A stretch of 64,000 nucleotides of DNA from JAFDVN01 sp035758545 (GTDB lineage: Bacteria > Acidobacteriota > Holophagae > Holophagales > Holophagaceae). The DNA is taken from assembly GCA_035758545.1 (NCBI GenBank), contig DASTWQ010000073.1, positions 1 through 64,000 on the forward strand. The letters run 5' to 3'. Both the position numbers and the translations under genes were made by a program. The notes beneath the pieces were generated by a model that saw only the letters and a list, made by a program, of their open reading frames with translations, made no database searches and had not been told where the DNA came from. Each line of letters begins with the position of its first letter. The stretch's first letter is position 1. Below are positions 37,705-45,616 of this stretch, in pieces.

Positions 37705-39069
37705 TCAGAGGGCCAGGAACGCCGGCCCCACCTGTGTGATGCTCCCCGCGCCGAAGGTCATCAACAGGTCCCCGGGGCGGGTGAAGTCCTTGAGGATCTC
37801 CGGCAGGTCCTCGACCTTGGGCACGAAGTGGACCTCCTTCTGGCCATGGGCCCGCAGGCTCTCCACCACCGTCTCGCCGGTCACGCCCTCCAGGGGCGCC
37901 TCGCCGGCGGCGTAGATGTCCGTGATCACCACGGCGTCCGCCTCGAAGAAGGCCCGGCCGAACTCCTCCAGCAGGGCCTCGGTGCGGCTGTAGCGGTGGG
38001 GCTGGAAGGCCACGACGATGCGGCGGTCGGGGAAGCCCGCCCGGGCCGCCGCCAGGGTGGCGGCGATCTCGGTGGGGTGGTGACCGTAGTCGTCCACCAC
38101 CAGGACCCCGTCCTTCTCGCCCTTCTTCGTGAAGCGCCGCTCGGCGCCGGTGAATTCCGCGAGGCTCGCGCGGATGCTCTCCACGCCGACCCCCAGCTCC
38201 CGGGCCACGCCCATCGCGGCGAGGGCGTTGAGCACCATGTGGTGGCCGGGGACGCCCAGCTCGAACTCGCCCAGGTCCTCGCCGGCGGCGGCGACCTTGA
38301 AGCGGGTGCGGAAGCCCTCCTGGCGGATGTCCGTGGCCCGCAGCTCCGCCTGGCGGCTGGTGCCGTAGGTGCGTACGGGGCGCTTGAGCCGGGGCAGGGC
38401 CGCGGCGGCGTTGGCGTCGTCGATGCAGAGGAATACGGAGCCGTAGAAGGGGATCTTGTTGGCGAAGGCCACGAAGGCGTCCTGGATCTCCGCCAGGTCC
38501 GCATAGTGGTCCAGGTGCTCCCGGTCGATGTTCGTGATCACCGCGATGGTGGGGCTCAGCATCAGGAAGCTGCCATCGCTCTCGTCGGCCTCGGCCACCA
38601 GGTAGGCGCCCTTGCCGAGCTTGGCGTTGCTGCCGAGGATGCCCAGGCGCCCGCCGATGACGATGGTGGGGTCGAGCCCGCCGTGGAAGAGGAGCTGGGC
38701 CACCATGCTGGTGGTGGTCGTCTTCCCGTGGGAGCCCGCCACGGCGATGCCCTGCTTGAGGCGCATGAGCTCCGCCAGCATCTCGCCCCGGGGGATGACG
38801 GGGATCTTGGCCTGGTGGGCGGCCACCACCTCGGGGTTGTCGTCCTTCACGGCGCTGGAGATCACCACCACCTGGGCGCCCTCGATGTGGCGGCCGTCGT
38901 GGCCCTCCAGCACGCGGATGCCGAGGGACTTCAGGCGCTCGGTGGTGGCGGAGGCCTTCTGGTCCGAGCCGCTCACCTGGAACCCGAGGTTGGCCAGCAC
39001 CTCGGCGATGCCGGACATGCCGATGCCGCCGATGCCCACGAAATGGATGGCTTTGATCTGGCCGAACAC
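37705..39069 (-). CDS. murC: UDP-N-acetylmuramate--L-alanine ligase
   Basis: Cytoplasmic Mur ligase that adds the first amino acid of the peptidoglycan stem. 454 residues. The N-terminal IHFVGIGGIGMSGIAEVL binds the UDP-substrate, the P-loop is AGSHGKTTTT (111-120), and the central EADESDGSFL, NIDREHLDHY and C-terminal DDYGHHPTEIAATL are standard. It starts with GTG, preceded by GAGGAG. It is isolated from the usual division/cell-wall cluster; only ubiX and two unrelated genes follow. Confidence 0.97.
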   Translation of the reverse strand: MFGQIKAIHFVGIGGIGMSGIAEVLANLGFQVSGSDQKASATTERLKSLGIRVLEGHDGRHIEGAQVVVISSAVKDDNPEVVAAHQAKIPVIPRGEMLAELMRLKQGIAVAGSHGKTTTTSMVAQLLFHGGLDPTIVIGGRLGILGSNAKLGKGAYLVAEADESDGSFLMLSPTIAVITNIDREHLDHYADLAEIQDAFVAFANKIPFYGSVFLCIDDANAAAALPRLKRPVRTYGTSRQAELRATDIRQEGFRTRFKVAAAGEDLGEFELGVPGHHMVLNALAAMGVARELGVGVESIRASLAEFTGAERRFTKKGEKDGVLVVDDYGHHPTEIAATLAAARAGFPDRRIVVAFQPHRYSRTEALLEEFGRAFFEADAVVITDIYAAGEAPLEGVTGETVVESLRAHGQKEVHFVPKVEDLPEILKDFTRPGDLLMTFGAGSITQVGPAFLAL

Positions 39070-39193
39070 GCGCGCTCCTCTGGATCCTCCAGCTTAAGCA
39101 ACCTCGGCCCCGCCGGGCGCATCCAATGCACAGGGGCAGGCTGGATTGGCACGAGGCTTGAACTGCCTTCCTGCGCTTACCCAAGGAGGTCCC

Positions 39194-40000
39194 ATGAACC
39201 TGCGCCTTCTCTCCCTCCCGGCCGCCCTCGGCCTCGCCGCGGGTTGCATCTCGCCCCAGATCCGAGGCGCGATGCCTCAGGGGCACACCCAGCGGTCCAC
39301 CTCCGAGCAGGCTCCCAGGCTGCCGAACGCCCCCGCCGACCGGGGCACCTTCCCGGCCCCTGCGACGCGGGTCCAGGAGACCGGTGGCCGCCGGGGCGGG
39401 ACGGGCCTCGGCCGGCCCCATCCCGGTCCCATGGGTCCCACCGGCGCAGACAAGTCCCTGCCGCCGCCCCTGGACCATCGCCTGCCCCCGGGCACGCCGA
39501 CGGCCACCTTCCACCGCACCTACCAGCCCTGCCGGGAGCAGCCCAACGACGCGTTCTGGACTCGCCGCTGCCACGCCATCCAGGAATTCCTCCTGACGGA
39601 ATCCCGGAGGGCCTTCATCCCCGCGGTGGCCTTCCCCGTGGATTCGGACCACCTGCAGGGCACCTCCATCGCGGGCGTGGGCTGGCGCGCCTATGGCTTC
39701 TTCGTGCCTCCGGGCGGGAAGGTCCGCGTCCTGCTCGACCACCCCAACAAGGCCTGGTTCAACCTCTACCTCGTGAACAAGTGGGGCAACAGCGTCGAGG
39801 GCGCCCGGCAGGTGCTGGGCCGCCGGGAGCTGCGCCTCGAGAACGTCACGAAGGAGGTGCAGGCGGTCTACGTGGTGGTGGACGACCCCGGCCTCATGGC
39901 CACGGAAGGGAAGCCCTACACGCTGACCCTGCAGCGCTCCTTCGATCCCGCGACGGTGGCCTCCGGCGACCTCAAGATCGCCCAGGGCATCTGGAACTGA
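39194..40000 (+). CDS. Lipoprotein of unknown function
   Basis: 268 residues. The lipoprotein signal ends at C18 (ALGLAAGC). A Pro/Gly/Arg-rich linker (about 20-105) precedes a compact domain from about 110 (TATFHRTYQPCREQPNDAFW, VDSDHLQGTSIAGVGWRAYG, YLVNKWGNSVEGARQVLGRR, TLTLQRSFDPATV). Two cysteines in that domain may form a disulfide. The C-terminal part resembles a pre-peptidase-like beta-sandwich, but the match is weak. AAGGAGG lies five bases before the ATG. It is divergent from murC and ends one base from the convergent lipid kinase. Confidence 0.8.
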   Translation: MNLRLLSLPAALGLAAGCISPQIRGAMPQGHTQRSTSEQAPRLPNAPADRGTFPAPATRVQETGGRRGGTGLGRPHPGPMGPTGADKSLPPPLDHRLPPGTPTATFHRTYQPCREQPNDAFWTRRCHAIQEFLLTESRRAFIPAVAFPVDSDHLQGTSIAGVGWRAYGFFVPPGGKVRVLLDHPNKAWFNLYLVNKWGNSVEGARQVLGRRELRLENVTKEVQAVYVVVDDPGLMATEGKPYTLTLQRSFDPATVASGDLKIAQGIWN

Positions 40001-40951
40001 TCAGGCCCAGGGGCAGTCTCCGGTGACCTGGAGCCGGAAGCTGTCCCGCTCCACGGCGAGCTCGGCGCGGTCCCGCGCCGCGGCGGGCTCGCCGTCCAGG
40101 TGCCAGGGTGCGGGGCGGTCGAGGTGGAGGATGGCCCGCAGGATCCGGCCCTCCTGGCGCAGGGCGCTGTGGCCGTCCTCGCGGAAGAGGGCCGGGCCTT
40201 CGGCGAGGGCGCCGAAGAGCGAGGGGCGCCGGAGCGCGGCCCACTGCAGGGCGCCGTCCCGCGGATCCGCGTGGGGCGCGATCCAGAGCCCGGCCCCGAA
40301 CTGGGGCAGGTTCGCGAAGCAGAGGCTCCAGGGCGCTTCGGGCAGCTCCGGCTCGTCCCCGCGCCAGGCGGCCTTCAGCTTGTCGAGGGCGGTGGCCGGC
40401 TCCGGCGCCGCCGGCCGCTGGGCGTCCCACCGCGCCTTCAGCGGTTTCTCCGAGCGCCAGAGCCGCAGGGAGAGCCGGGCGTAGCCGAGGAAGCCCCGGC
40501 TGCCCAGGGCGTCGAAGCCGTGGGCCACGGCGGCCTCGAAGCCCGTGCCGCAGAGGTTCAGGAAGGGCTCGCCGTCCAGCAGGCCCAGGTCCACCTTCAG
40601 CTCCCGGCCCTCCAGCAGTCGCCGGATGGCGCCCGCGGGATCCAGCGGCGTGCGCAGGCCCCGCACGGCCCCGTTGCCGCTGCCGCCGGGTACCGCAGCG
40701 AGGGGCACGGGGCAGCCCGCGGCCCGCAGGGCCTTCATCGCGTGGTGCACGGTGCCGTCGCCGCCCCAGACCAGCAGCGGGCCGCCCGCGGCCCGGGCCT
40801 GGGCGATGGCGGGGGCGTAGTCCCAGGGTGGCCCGAAGGGCAGGGGCTCGATGCGGGCCCGCAGGTCCGCGGGGAGCTTTCGCAGCACCGCGTCCGGATC
40901 CTTCCGCGCCGTGCCCGAGGCCGGGTTGAAGAGCAGGGGGAGCCCGGTCAT
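40001..40951 (-). CDS. Diacylglycerol/sphingosine kinase-fold lipid kinase
   Basis: 316 residues. Kinase landmarks are LLFNPASGTARKDP, the nucleotide motif LLVWGGDGTVHHAM and AAVPGGSGNGAVRGLRTPLD. The usual GGDGTxNE and GTxND are altered to GGDGTVHH and GSGNG, so it is a divergent member. It likely phosphorylates a lipid at the inner membrane face; which one is unknown. It is the third gene of a minus-strand operon behind an RluA synthase and a small anchored protein, with a four-base overlap to the latter. Confidence 0.85.
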   Translation of the reverse strand: MTGLPLLFNPASGTARKDPDAVLRKLPADLRARIEPLPFGPPWDYAPAIAQARAAGGPLLVWGGDGTVHHAMKALRAAGCPVPLAAVPGGSGNGAVRGLRTPLDPAGAIRRLLEGRELKVDLGLLDGEPFLNLCGTGFEAAVAHGFDALGSRGFLGYARLSLRLWRSEKPLKARWDAQRPAAPEPATALDKLKAAWRGDEPELPEAPWSLCFANLPQFGAGLWIAPHADPRDGALQWAALRRPSLFGALAEGPALFREDGHSALRQEGRILRAILHLDRPAPWHLDGEPAAARDRAELAVERDSFRLQVTGDCPWA

Positions 40952-41457
40952 CGCCCCGGCGCCTTCAGCTCCCAGGCCTGGAGCAGCTCGCCGTCCTTCA
41001 CCCGGAGCCGGAACCGCCGTCCCCCCAGGGCCGCGCCGGGATCGGGCGCGAGGAAGTAGAGCCGGGTCCCGTCCGGCAGCTGCTGGCGGAAGACCTGGTG
41101 GTGCTGGGTCAGCAGGAAGGACTGCTTCTGCCGCAGGCGCAGCAGGTCGCCGGAGGAGGCCAGGGGATTCCAGCGCCAGGGCCAGGCGTCCCGCTCGGGG
41201 AAGCGCGGGCAGGCGCCGGGCTCCAGCTCCCAGACCGCCGCGTACTTCTTCAGCTCCGTGAGGGTGAGGGGATCCGAGACGGGCGCGCCTCCCTCGGGCA
41301 CGGGCCCCTGGGGGACGCGGTAGGCCCGGACCATGGGCGGGATCCCCCGGTAGCCGGCCTGGGCCATGGCCCAGGCGAGGAAGTCCGCGCCGAGCCAGAG
41401 CAGCGGCGCGAGGAGGAGGGCGGTGCCCCAGGTGCCCAGCTGGCGGGTGGCTCTCAC
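40948..41457 (-). CDS. Membrane-anchored protein of unknown function
   Basis: 169 residues with one N-terminal hydrophobic segment (GTALLLAPLLWLGADFLAWA), probably an uncleaved anchor, then a soluble domain (YRVPQGPVPEGGAPVSDPLT, LLRLRQKQSFLLTQHHQVFR, DGTRLYFLAPDPGAALGG). No family recognised. It uses a GTG that directly follows the RluA stop (TGAGTG), with GGAGG six bases before. It overlaps the lipid kinase start. Confidence 0.75.
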   Translation of the reverse strand: MRATRQLGTWGTALLLAPLLWLGADFLAWAMAQAGYRGIPPMVRAYRVPQGPVPEGGAPVSDPLTLTELKKYAAVWELEPGACPRFPERDAWPWRWNPLASSGDLLRLRQKQSFLLTQHHQVFRQQLPDGTRLYFLAPDPGAALGGRRFRLRVKDGELLQAWELKAPGR

Positions 41458-42324
41458 TCAGGTCCTCCGGAATCGGGTCGGGGGCGCCTCCAGGTCCAGG
41501 GGCGCGCCAGTGATGGGATGCGTGAGGGAGAGCCGCCAGGCATGGAGCCAGAGCCGGTCCGAAGGGGCGCCGCCGTAGAGGGCGTCGCCGAGGATCGGCC
41601 GTCCCAGGCTCGCCAGGTGGACGCGGATCTGGTGGGTGCGCCCCGTGCGGGGGCGGGCGAGGATCCAGTGGGGGCCTTCCAGCGTCGCCCGCAGCTCCGG
41701 CGGCACGGCTTCGAAATCCGTGCGCGAAGCCTTCGGATCCATCAGGTCCCCATCGCAGCCGAAGCGCCCCGGATCCGCGTGGCGGATGCGGCCGATGGGG
41801 CGGTCCACCGCGCAGGGCTCCAGGGGCTCCGACAGCCGCGCCAGGTAGGCCTTGCGCACGCCGCCTTCGGTGAACTGCTTCGTCAGGGAGGGATTGGCCT
41901 TCGGGTCCTTGGCGAAGACCAGCAGCCCTGAGGTGCCCAGGTCCAGCCGATGGTGGAGGAAGAGCTTCAGGTCCGGCCGCTGCTTCCGCAGCATCGCCAG
42001 CAGGTCGTGCTGGTCCGAGGCCCAGGTGCCCTGGGTGGGCAGGCCCGCGGGCTTGTCCACCGCCAGCAGCGCGTCGTCCTCGAACACGATGGGGATCTCG
42101 ATCTGCGGCGCCGGGGGCAGGTGGGGATCGAAGGCCACCCGCACCTCCGTGCCCGGCGCCACCACCTTGCCCGCCACCCGCACCCGCTTCCGGGCCACCT
42201 GGACGCCGCCCAGCTGAAGGGCCTCCCGGGCCTGGCGCCGGGACAGCTCCGTCCGGGCCGCGATCAGCTGATCGAGGCGGAGCCCCGCCTCGGAGGGGTC
42301 CACGGTGAAGGTCCAACGCTGCAA
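41458..42324 (-). CDS. RluA-family pseudouridine synthase
   Basis: RNA-modifying enzyme of 288 residues. The N-terminal S4-like RNA-binding domain (GLRLDQLIAARTELSRRQAR) is followed by the catalytic core LLAVDKPAGLPTQG and HHRLDLGTSGLLVFAKD with catalytic Asp at about 128, and ARPRTGRTHQIRVHLASLG. The target base (rRNA or tRNA) cannot be assigned. I propose TTG 42324 as the start because GGAAGG lies seven bases before it; a GTG two codons earlier and a more distant TTG are alternatives. It is first in a three-gene operon and divergent from cysK. Confidence 0.9.
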   Translation of the reverse strand: MQRWTFTVDPSEAGLRLDQLIAARTELSRRQAREALQLGGVQVARKRVRVAGKVVAPGTEVRVAFDPHLPPAPQIEIPIVFEDDALLAVDKPAGLPTQGTWASDQHDLLAMLRKQRPDLKLFLHHRLDLGTSGLLVFAKDPKANPSLTKQFTEGGVRKAYLARLSEPLEPCAVDRPIGRIRHADPGRFGCDGDLMDPKASRTDFEAVPPELRATLEGPHWILARPRTGRTHQIRVHLASLGRPILGDALYGGAPSDRLWLHAWRLSLTHPITGAPLDLEAPPTRFRRT

Positions 42325-42355
42325 GGCCACGCCTTCCAGCCTATTCGGATTGAAT

Positions 42356-42398
42356 GTTGACAATTTTGGTCAACATATTGTTGAGTAAAAAGGTCAAC
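42356..42398 (+). promoter_or_regulatory. Tandem palindromic operator upstream of cysK
   Basis: Two copies of a spaced dyad stand 24 bases apart: GTTGAC-N7-GTCAAC at 42356-42374 and GTTGAG-N7-GTCAAC at 42380-42398. The first contains a perfect TTGACA (42357-42362) that could be a -35, but no convincing -10 lies 17 bases on. The region is A+T-rich and ends 14 bases before the cysK ATG. A sulfur- or cysteine-responsive repressor is the obvious candidate; its identity is unknown. Confidence 0.65.
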
Positions 42399-42412
42399 TT
42401 TAAGGAGCCCCC

Positions 42413-43390
42413 ATGACCCACCGCCCGAACCGCGTGGAGCACGCCTACCAGCTCATCGGCCACACCCCCGTCGTCCGCCTTCAGCGCCTCGTGCCCGAAG
42501 GCTCGGCCTCGGTCTTCGTGAAGCTGGAGAGCCAGAACCCCGGCGGCAGCGTGAAGGACCGCATCGCCCTCGCCATGATCGAGGACGCCGAGGACCAGGG
42601 CCTGCTCAAGCCGGGCATGCGCCTCCTGGAGGCCACCAGCGGCAACACCGGCATCGGCCTGGCCTTCCTGGCCGCGGCCAAGGGCTACGGGATCACCCTC
42701 GTCATGCCCGACACCATGACCGCGGAGCGCCGCGCCCTGCTCAAGGCCTACGGGGCCCACCTGGTGCTGACGCCCGGCGCCGGCGGCATGAAGGCCGCGG
42801 TGGAGCAGGCCGATGCCATCGCCGCCGCCCACCCCGGCCGCTACTTCCAGGTGCGCCAGTTCGACAACCCCGCCAACCCGGCGGTCCACCGCCGCACCAC
42901 CGCCGAGGAGCTCCTGGCCCAGGTGCCGGAGCTGGACGCCTTCGTGGCGGGCGTGGGCACCGGCGGCACGGTGACGGGCGTGGGCGAGATCCTCGCCCAG
43001 CGCAAGCCCGGCACGGTGGTGATGGCCGTGGAGCCGGAGACCTCGCCGCTCCTGAGCAAGGGCGAGACCGGGCCCAACAAGATCCAGGGCATCGGGCCGA
43101 ATTTCGTACCGGCGATCCTCAACCGCGACGCCTTCCAGCGGGTGCGCCCCGTGAGCTACGAGGACGCCGTCGCCACCGCCCGCCGACTCGCCCGGGAGGA
43201 GGGCCTGCTGTCCGGCATCAGCACCGGCGCCATCGTCTTCGCCGCCCTGGAGCTGGCGAAGGAGCTCGGCGCGGGGAAGACGGTCGTGGCGATGCTCTGC
43301 GACACCGGCGAGCGCTACCTGAGCCACCCGCTCTACGCCGAGTTCGAGGCGCCCGTGGACGAGGCCCTGGTCGAGGCCGCCAGGGCCTGA
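42413..43390 (+). CDS. cysK: Cysteine synthase (O-acetylserine sulfhydrylase)
   Basis: PLP enzyme that makes cysteine from O-acetylserine and sulfide. 325 residues. The PLP lysine is K48 in NPGGSVKDRIAL; the substrate loop is ATSGNTG (74-80), the phosphate loop GVGTGGTVTG, and GPNKIQGIGPNFVPAILN and SGISTGA follow. CysK rather than cystathionine beta-synthase is suggested by the absence of a C-terminal CBS domain. AAGGAG lies seven bases before the ATG. Expression is probably controlled by the tandem palindromes just upstream. Confidence 0.95.
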   Translation: MTHRPNRVEHAYQLIGHTPVVRLQRLVPEGSASVFVKLESQNPGGSVKDRIALAMIEDAEDQGLLKPGMRLLEATSGNTGIGLAFLAAAKGYGITLVMPDTMTAERRALLKAYGAHLVLTPGAGGMKAAVEQADAIAAAHPGRYFQVRQFDNPANPAVHRRTTAEELLAQVPELDAFVAGVGTGGTVTGVGEILAQRKPGTVVMAVEPETSPLLSKGETGPNKIQGIGPNFVPAILNRDAFQRVRPVSYEDAVATARRLAREEGLLSGISTGAIVFAALELAKELGAGKTVVAMLCDTGERYLSHPLYAEFEAPVDEALVEAARA

Positions 43391-43437
43391 GCCGCCGGAG
43401 CCTGAGCTGCGGGGGACCTGTGCGAGGATGGGGCGCC

Positions 43438-44103
43438 ATGCGCCCCGTCCTCGCGGTCCTTCCCGTCCTCCTCGGCCTGCCCGCGAGTCTGGCGCCGCTG
43501 GCCGCGCAGCCGCCGGACCCGGCCCGGGTCCGGGCCCGGGAGGTGTTCGCCCAGGTGAACTGGGCCCGGCAGCATCCCCAGGCCGCGGCGGAGGCGCTCC
43601 GGGGCTGGCTCAAGGCCTTCGAGGGGGACCGCTACCTCTGCGTCCCCGGCGAGCCCCGGCTGAGGCTGGAGGAGGGCCGGGCGGCAGTGGTGGAGGCCAT
43701 CGCCTTCCTGGACCGGCAGCCGCCGGTGCCGCCGGTGGCCTGGTCGGACCGGCTGGCCCGGGCCGCCCGGGCCCTGGCGGCGGACCAGGCCCGGCTGGGG
43801 GGCCTCGGCCACCAGGGCAGCGACGGGAGCCTGCCCTCGGACCGGGTGGCGGAAGACGGCCCGCCGGCGGCGGCCCTGGGCGAGGTGGCCACCTACGGCA
43901 CCTTCGGCGAGCCCGGTGATCCCCGGAGGGCGGTCCTGGCGCTGATCGTGGACGACGGGGTCCGGGACCGGGGGCACCGGAAGGTGATCTTCGACCCTCA
44001 GTACCGCCTCGCCGGCGCCGCTTGGGGCCCGCATCCGCTCTACACCCGCATGGCGGTGGTGGACTTCGCCTCGGCCTTCCTCCCGGTGGCGCCGCCGCAC
44101 TAG
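43438..44103 (+). CDS. Secreted CAP-domain (SCP/PR1-like) protein
   Basis: 221 residues with a signal peptide (LAVLPVLLGLPASLAPLAAQ). The CAP core is readable: VFAQVNWARQHPQAAAEALR, SDRLARAARALAADQARLGG then LGHQGSDGSLPSDRVAEDG, and the C-terminal RDRGHRKVIFDPQYRLAGAAWG with the conserved RxxH. Bacterial CAP proteins are extracellular with poorly known function, some binding lipids or cell wall. GAGGATGGGG stands before the ATG. The Mla-type transporter genes follow 48 bases later. Confidence 0.88.
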   Translation: MRPVLAVLPVLLGLPASLAPLAAQPPDPARVRAREVFAQVNWARQHPQAAAEALRGWLKAFEGDRYLCVPGEPRLRLEEGRAAVVEAIAFLDRQPPVPPVAWSDRLARAARALAADQARLGGLGHQGSDGSLPSDRVAEDGPPAAALGEVATYGTFGEPGDPRRAVLALIVDDGVRDRGHRKVIFDPQYRLAGAAWGPHPLYTRMAVVDFASAFLPVAPPH

Positions 44104-44151
44104 GGGCCGCCTGCTCCGGGGGCGGCGGGGTGCTAGGCTTGCTGCGCCCCC

Positions 44152-44937
44152 ATGCCCTGGATCGCATCCCTCGGCGCCGCCGTGCGCCACTTCCTGGAGT
44201 ACGCCGGTGACCTCGCGCACCTGGCCTGGCGCGCCCTGGCGGGGCTGCTCCGGCTGGACGGCGCCCGGGCTCGGGCCGTGGGGCCGGTGCTCAAGGCCCA
44301 GCTGAGGTTCACCGGTGAGCAGGGCCTCTGGCTCGTGGCCGGTGCGGGCGGGATCCTCGGCGCCGTCACCCTGCTCCAGGCCTACGCCCAGCTCGCGGCC
44401 TTCGGCCCCGGGCAGTACACGGGGCTGCTGCTCTCCGCGGTGATCCTCCGGGAGCTGGGGCCCGTCCTCGCGGCGGTGCTCGTGATCGGGCGCAGCGGGA
44501 CCGCCATCGCCGCGGAGTTCGCCACCATGCGGCTCGGCGAGGAGATCGAGGGCCTGGAGGCCCATGGCGTCGACCCGGCCCAGTACCTGATCCTGCCGCG
44601 CCTGCTGGGCGCCATGGCCTCGCTCTTCGCCCTGATGGTCTTCCTGGACGCCGCGGCGCTGCTGGCGGGCTACGCCATCGCCAAGCTCCGCCTCGGCATG
44701 CCCTGGGACCTCTTCTGGACCCAGGTGCGGGCCTCCCTGGCCCTCCGGGACTTCGGGCTCACGGCCCTCAAGGGCGGCGTCTTCGGCGCCCTCATCGCGC
44801 TCCAGGCCTGCTACTTCGGGCTCTCGGTGAAGGCCAGCCAGACGGAGGTGCCCCAGGTGGTGACGAAGGCGGTGGTGGCGGCCCTCGTGAGCGTCTTCGT
44901 GGCGGACGGCCTCTTCGTGGCGTTGCTCTATGCCTGA
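44152..44937 (+). CDS. mlaE: MlaE-type ABC transporter permease
   Basis: Inner-membrane permease of 261 residues for a phospholipid or other lipid MCE transporter. The family block is YTGLLLSAVILRELGPVLAA, IGRSGTAIAAEFATMRLGEE and EGLEAHGVDPAQYLILPRLL; about five membrane segments are visible. TAGGCT at 44134-44139 ends twelve bases before the ATG, implying a very short leader. It overlaps the ATPase gene by eight bases and is followed by a MlaD/MCE gene, giving the standard permease-ATPase-MCE order. Confidence 0.93.
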   Translation: MPWIASLGAAVRHFLEYAGDLAHLAWRALAGLLRLDGARARAVGPVLKAQLRFTGEQGLWLVAGAGGILGAVTLLQAYAQLAAFGPGQYTGLLLSAVILRELGPVLAAVLVIGRSGTAIAAEFATMRLGEEIEGLEAHGVDPAQYLILPRLLGAMASLFALMVFLDAAALLAGYAIAKLRLGMPWDLFWTQVRASLALRDFGLTALKGGVFGALIALQACYFGLSVKASQTEVPQVVTKAVVAALVSVFVADGLFVALLYA

Positions 44938-45616
44938 GCCCCTCGCCCTCTCCGCCTCCGGCCTGCGGCTGGCCGCCCCGGACGGCCGGACGATCCTCCG
45001 GGACGCCTCCCTGGAGTTGCCGGCAGGCGCCCGGGCCTGGATCGAGGGCCCGCCGGGCTCCGGCAAGCGCGCGCTGCTGAAGGTGCTCGCGGGCCTGCTG
45101 GCCCCCCAGGCCGGCGAGGTGCGCCTGGGCGGCGTGCGGCTCTGGCCCGGCGACGGCGCCGGGCAGCTGCGGGGCCGGCCGCGGCTGGGCTTCGCCTTCG
45201 CCCAGGGCGGCCTGCTCTCGAACCTCTCCCTGCGGGAGAACCTCGCGCTGCCCCTCCGCTTCGCGGGCCGCGCGCCGCGGCAGGTGGAGGACGACCTCGC
45301 GGCCGCCCTGGCCCGTTACGGGCTCGCAGACCAGGCGGACCTGAGGCCCCACGCCCTCGGCCCCCGGAGCCGCCGCCTCATCCAGTGGGCCCGGCTGGAC
45401 CTGCTGGATCCGGAGGTCATCTTCCTCTCCGAGCCCTTCGCGGACCTGGACGGGCCCGCCCTGGAGCTGGCCATCGAGGCCCTCGCCCGCTGGGCGGGGG
45501 ACCCTTCCCGCCTCCTCGTCGCCGCCGGGGATCCGGCGCAGGCGTCCCGCCTCCCGGGCGCGCGTCGCCTGCGCCTGGAGGCCGGCACCCTCCATCCCCT
45601 CGGGAGCGCCCCATGA
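44930..45616 (+). CDS. ABC ATPase of the Mla-type system, with degenerate catalytic motifs
   Basis: 228-residue nucleotide-binding subunit by position and fold. Walker A is GPPGSGKRALL (40-50, with R47 after the lysine instead of Ser/Thr), and the Q-loop glutamine is present in FAFAQGGLLSNLSLREN. The rest departs from the norm. The signature position reads ALGPRSRRL (142-150) instead of LSGGQ. Walker B is VIFLSEPFADLD with S167 replacing the aspartate, though E168 stays. The H-loop position reads LLVAAGDP without histidine. The reading frame is intact, so this is a divergent or catalytically weakened ATPase rather than a pseudogene. It overlaps both neighbours. Confidence 0.85.
   Translation: MPEPLALSASGLRLAAPDGRTILRDASLELPAGARAWIEGPPGSGKRALLKVLAGLLAPQAGEVRLGGVRLWPGDGAGQLRGRPRLGFAFAQGGLLSNLSLRENLALPLRFAGRAPRQVEDDLAAALARYGLADQADLRPHALGPRSRRLIQWARLDLLDPEVIFLSEPFADLDGPALELAIEALARWAGDPSRLLVAAGDPAQASRLPGARRLRLEAGTLHPLGSAP

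Noticed and set aside
42357..42391. Complete sigma-70 promoter for cysK
   Set aside because: TTGACA is perfect, but no acceptable -10 lies 16-18 bases downstream; it is reported only as part of the palindromic operator.
44930..45616. Mla ATPase as a pseudogene
   Set aside because: The frame is uninterrupted, overlaps both neighbours in operon style and keeps the fold, Walker A lysine, Q-loop and catalytic glutamate.
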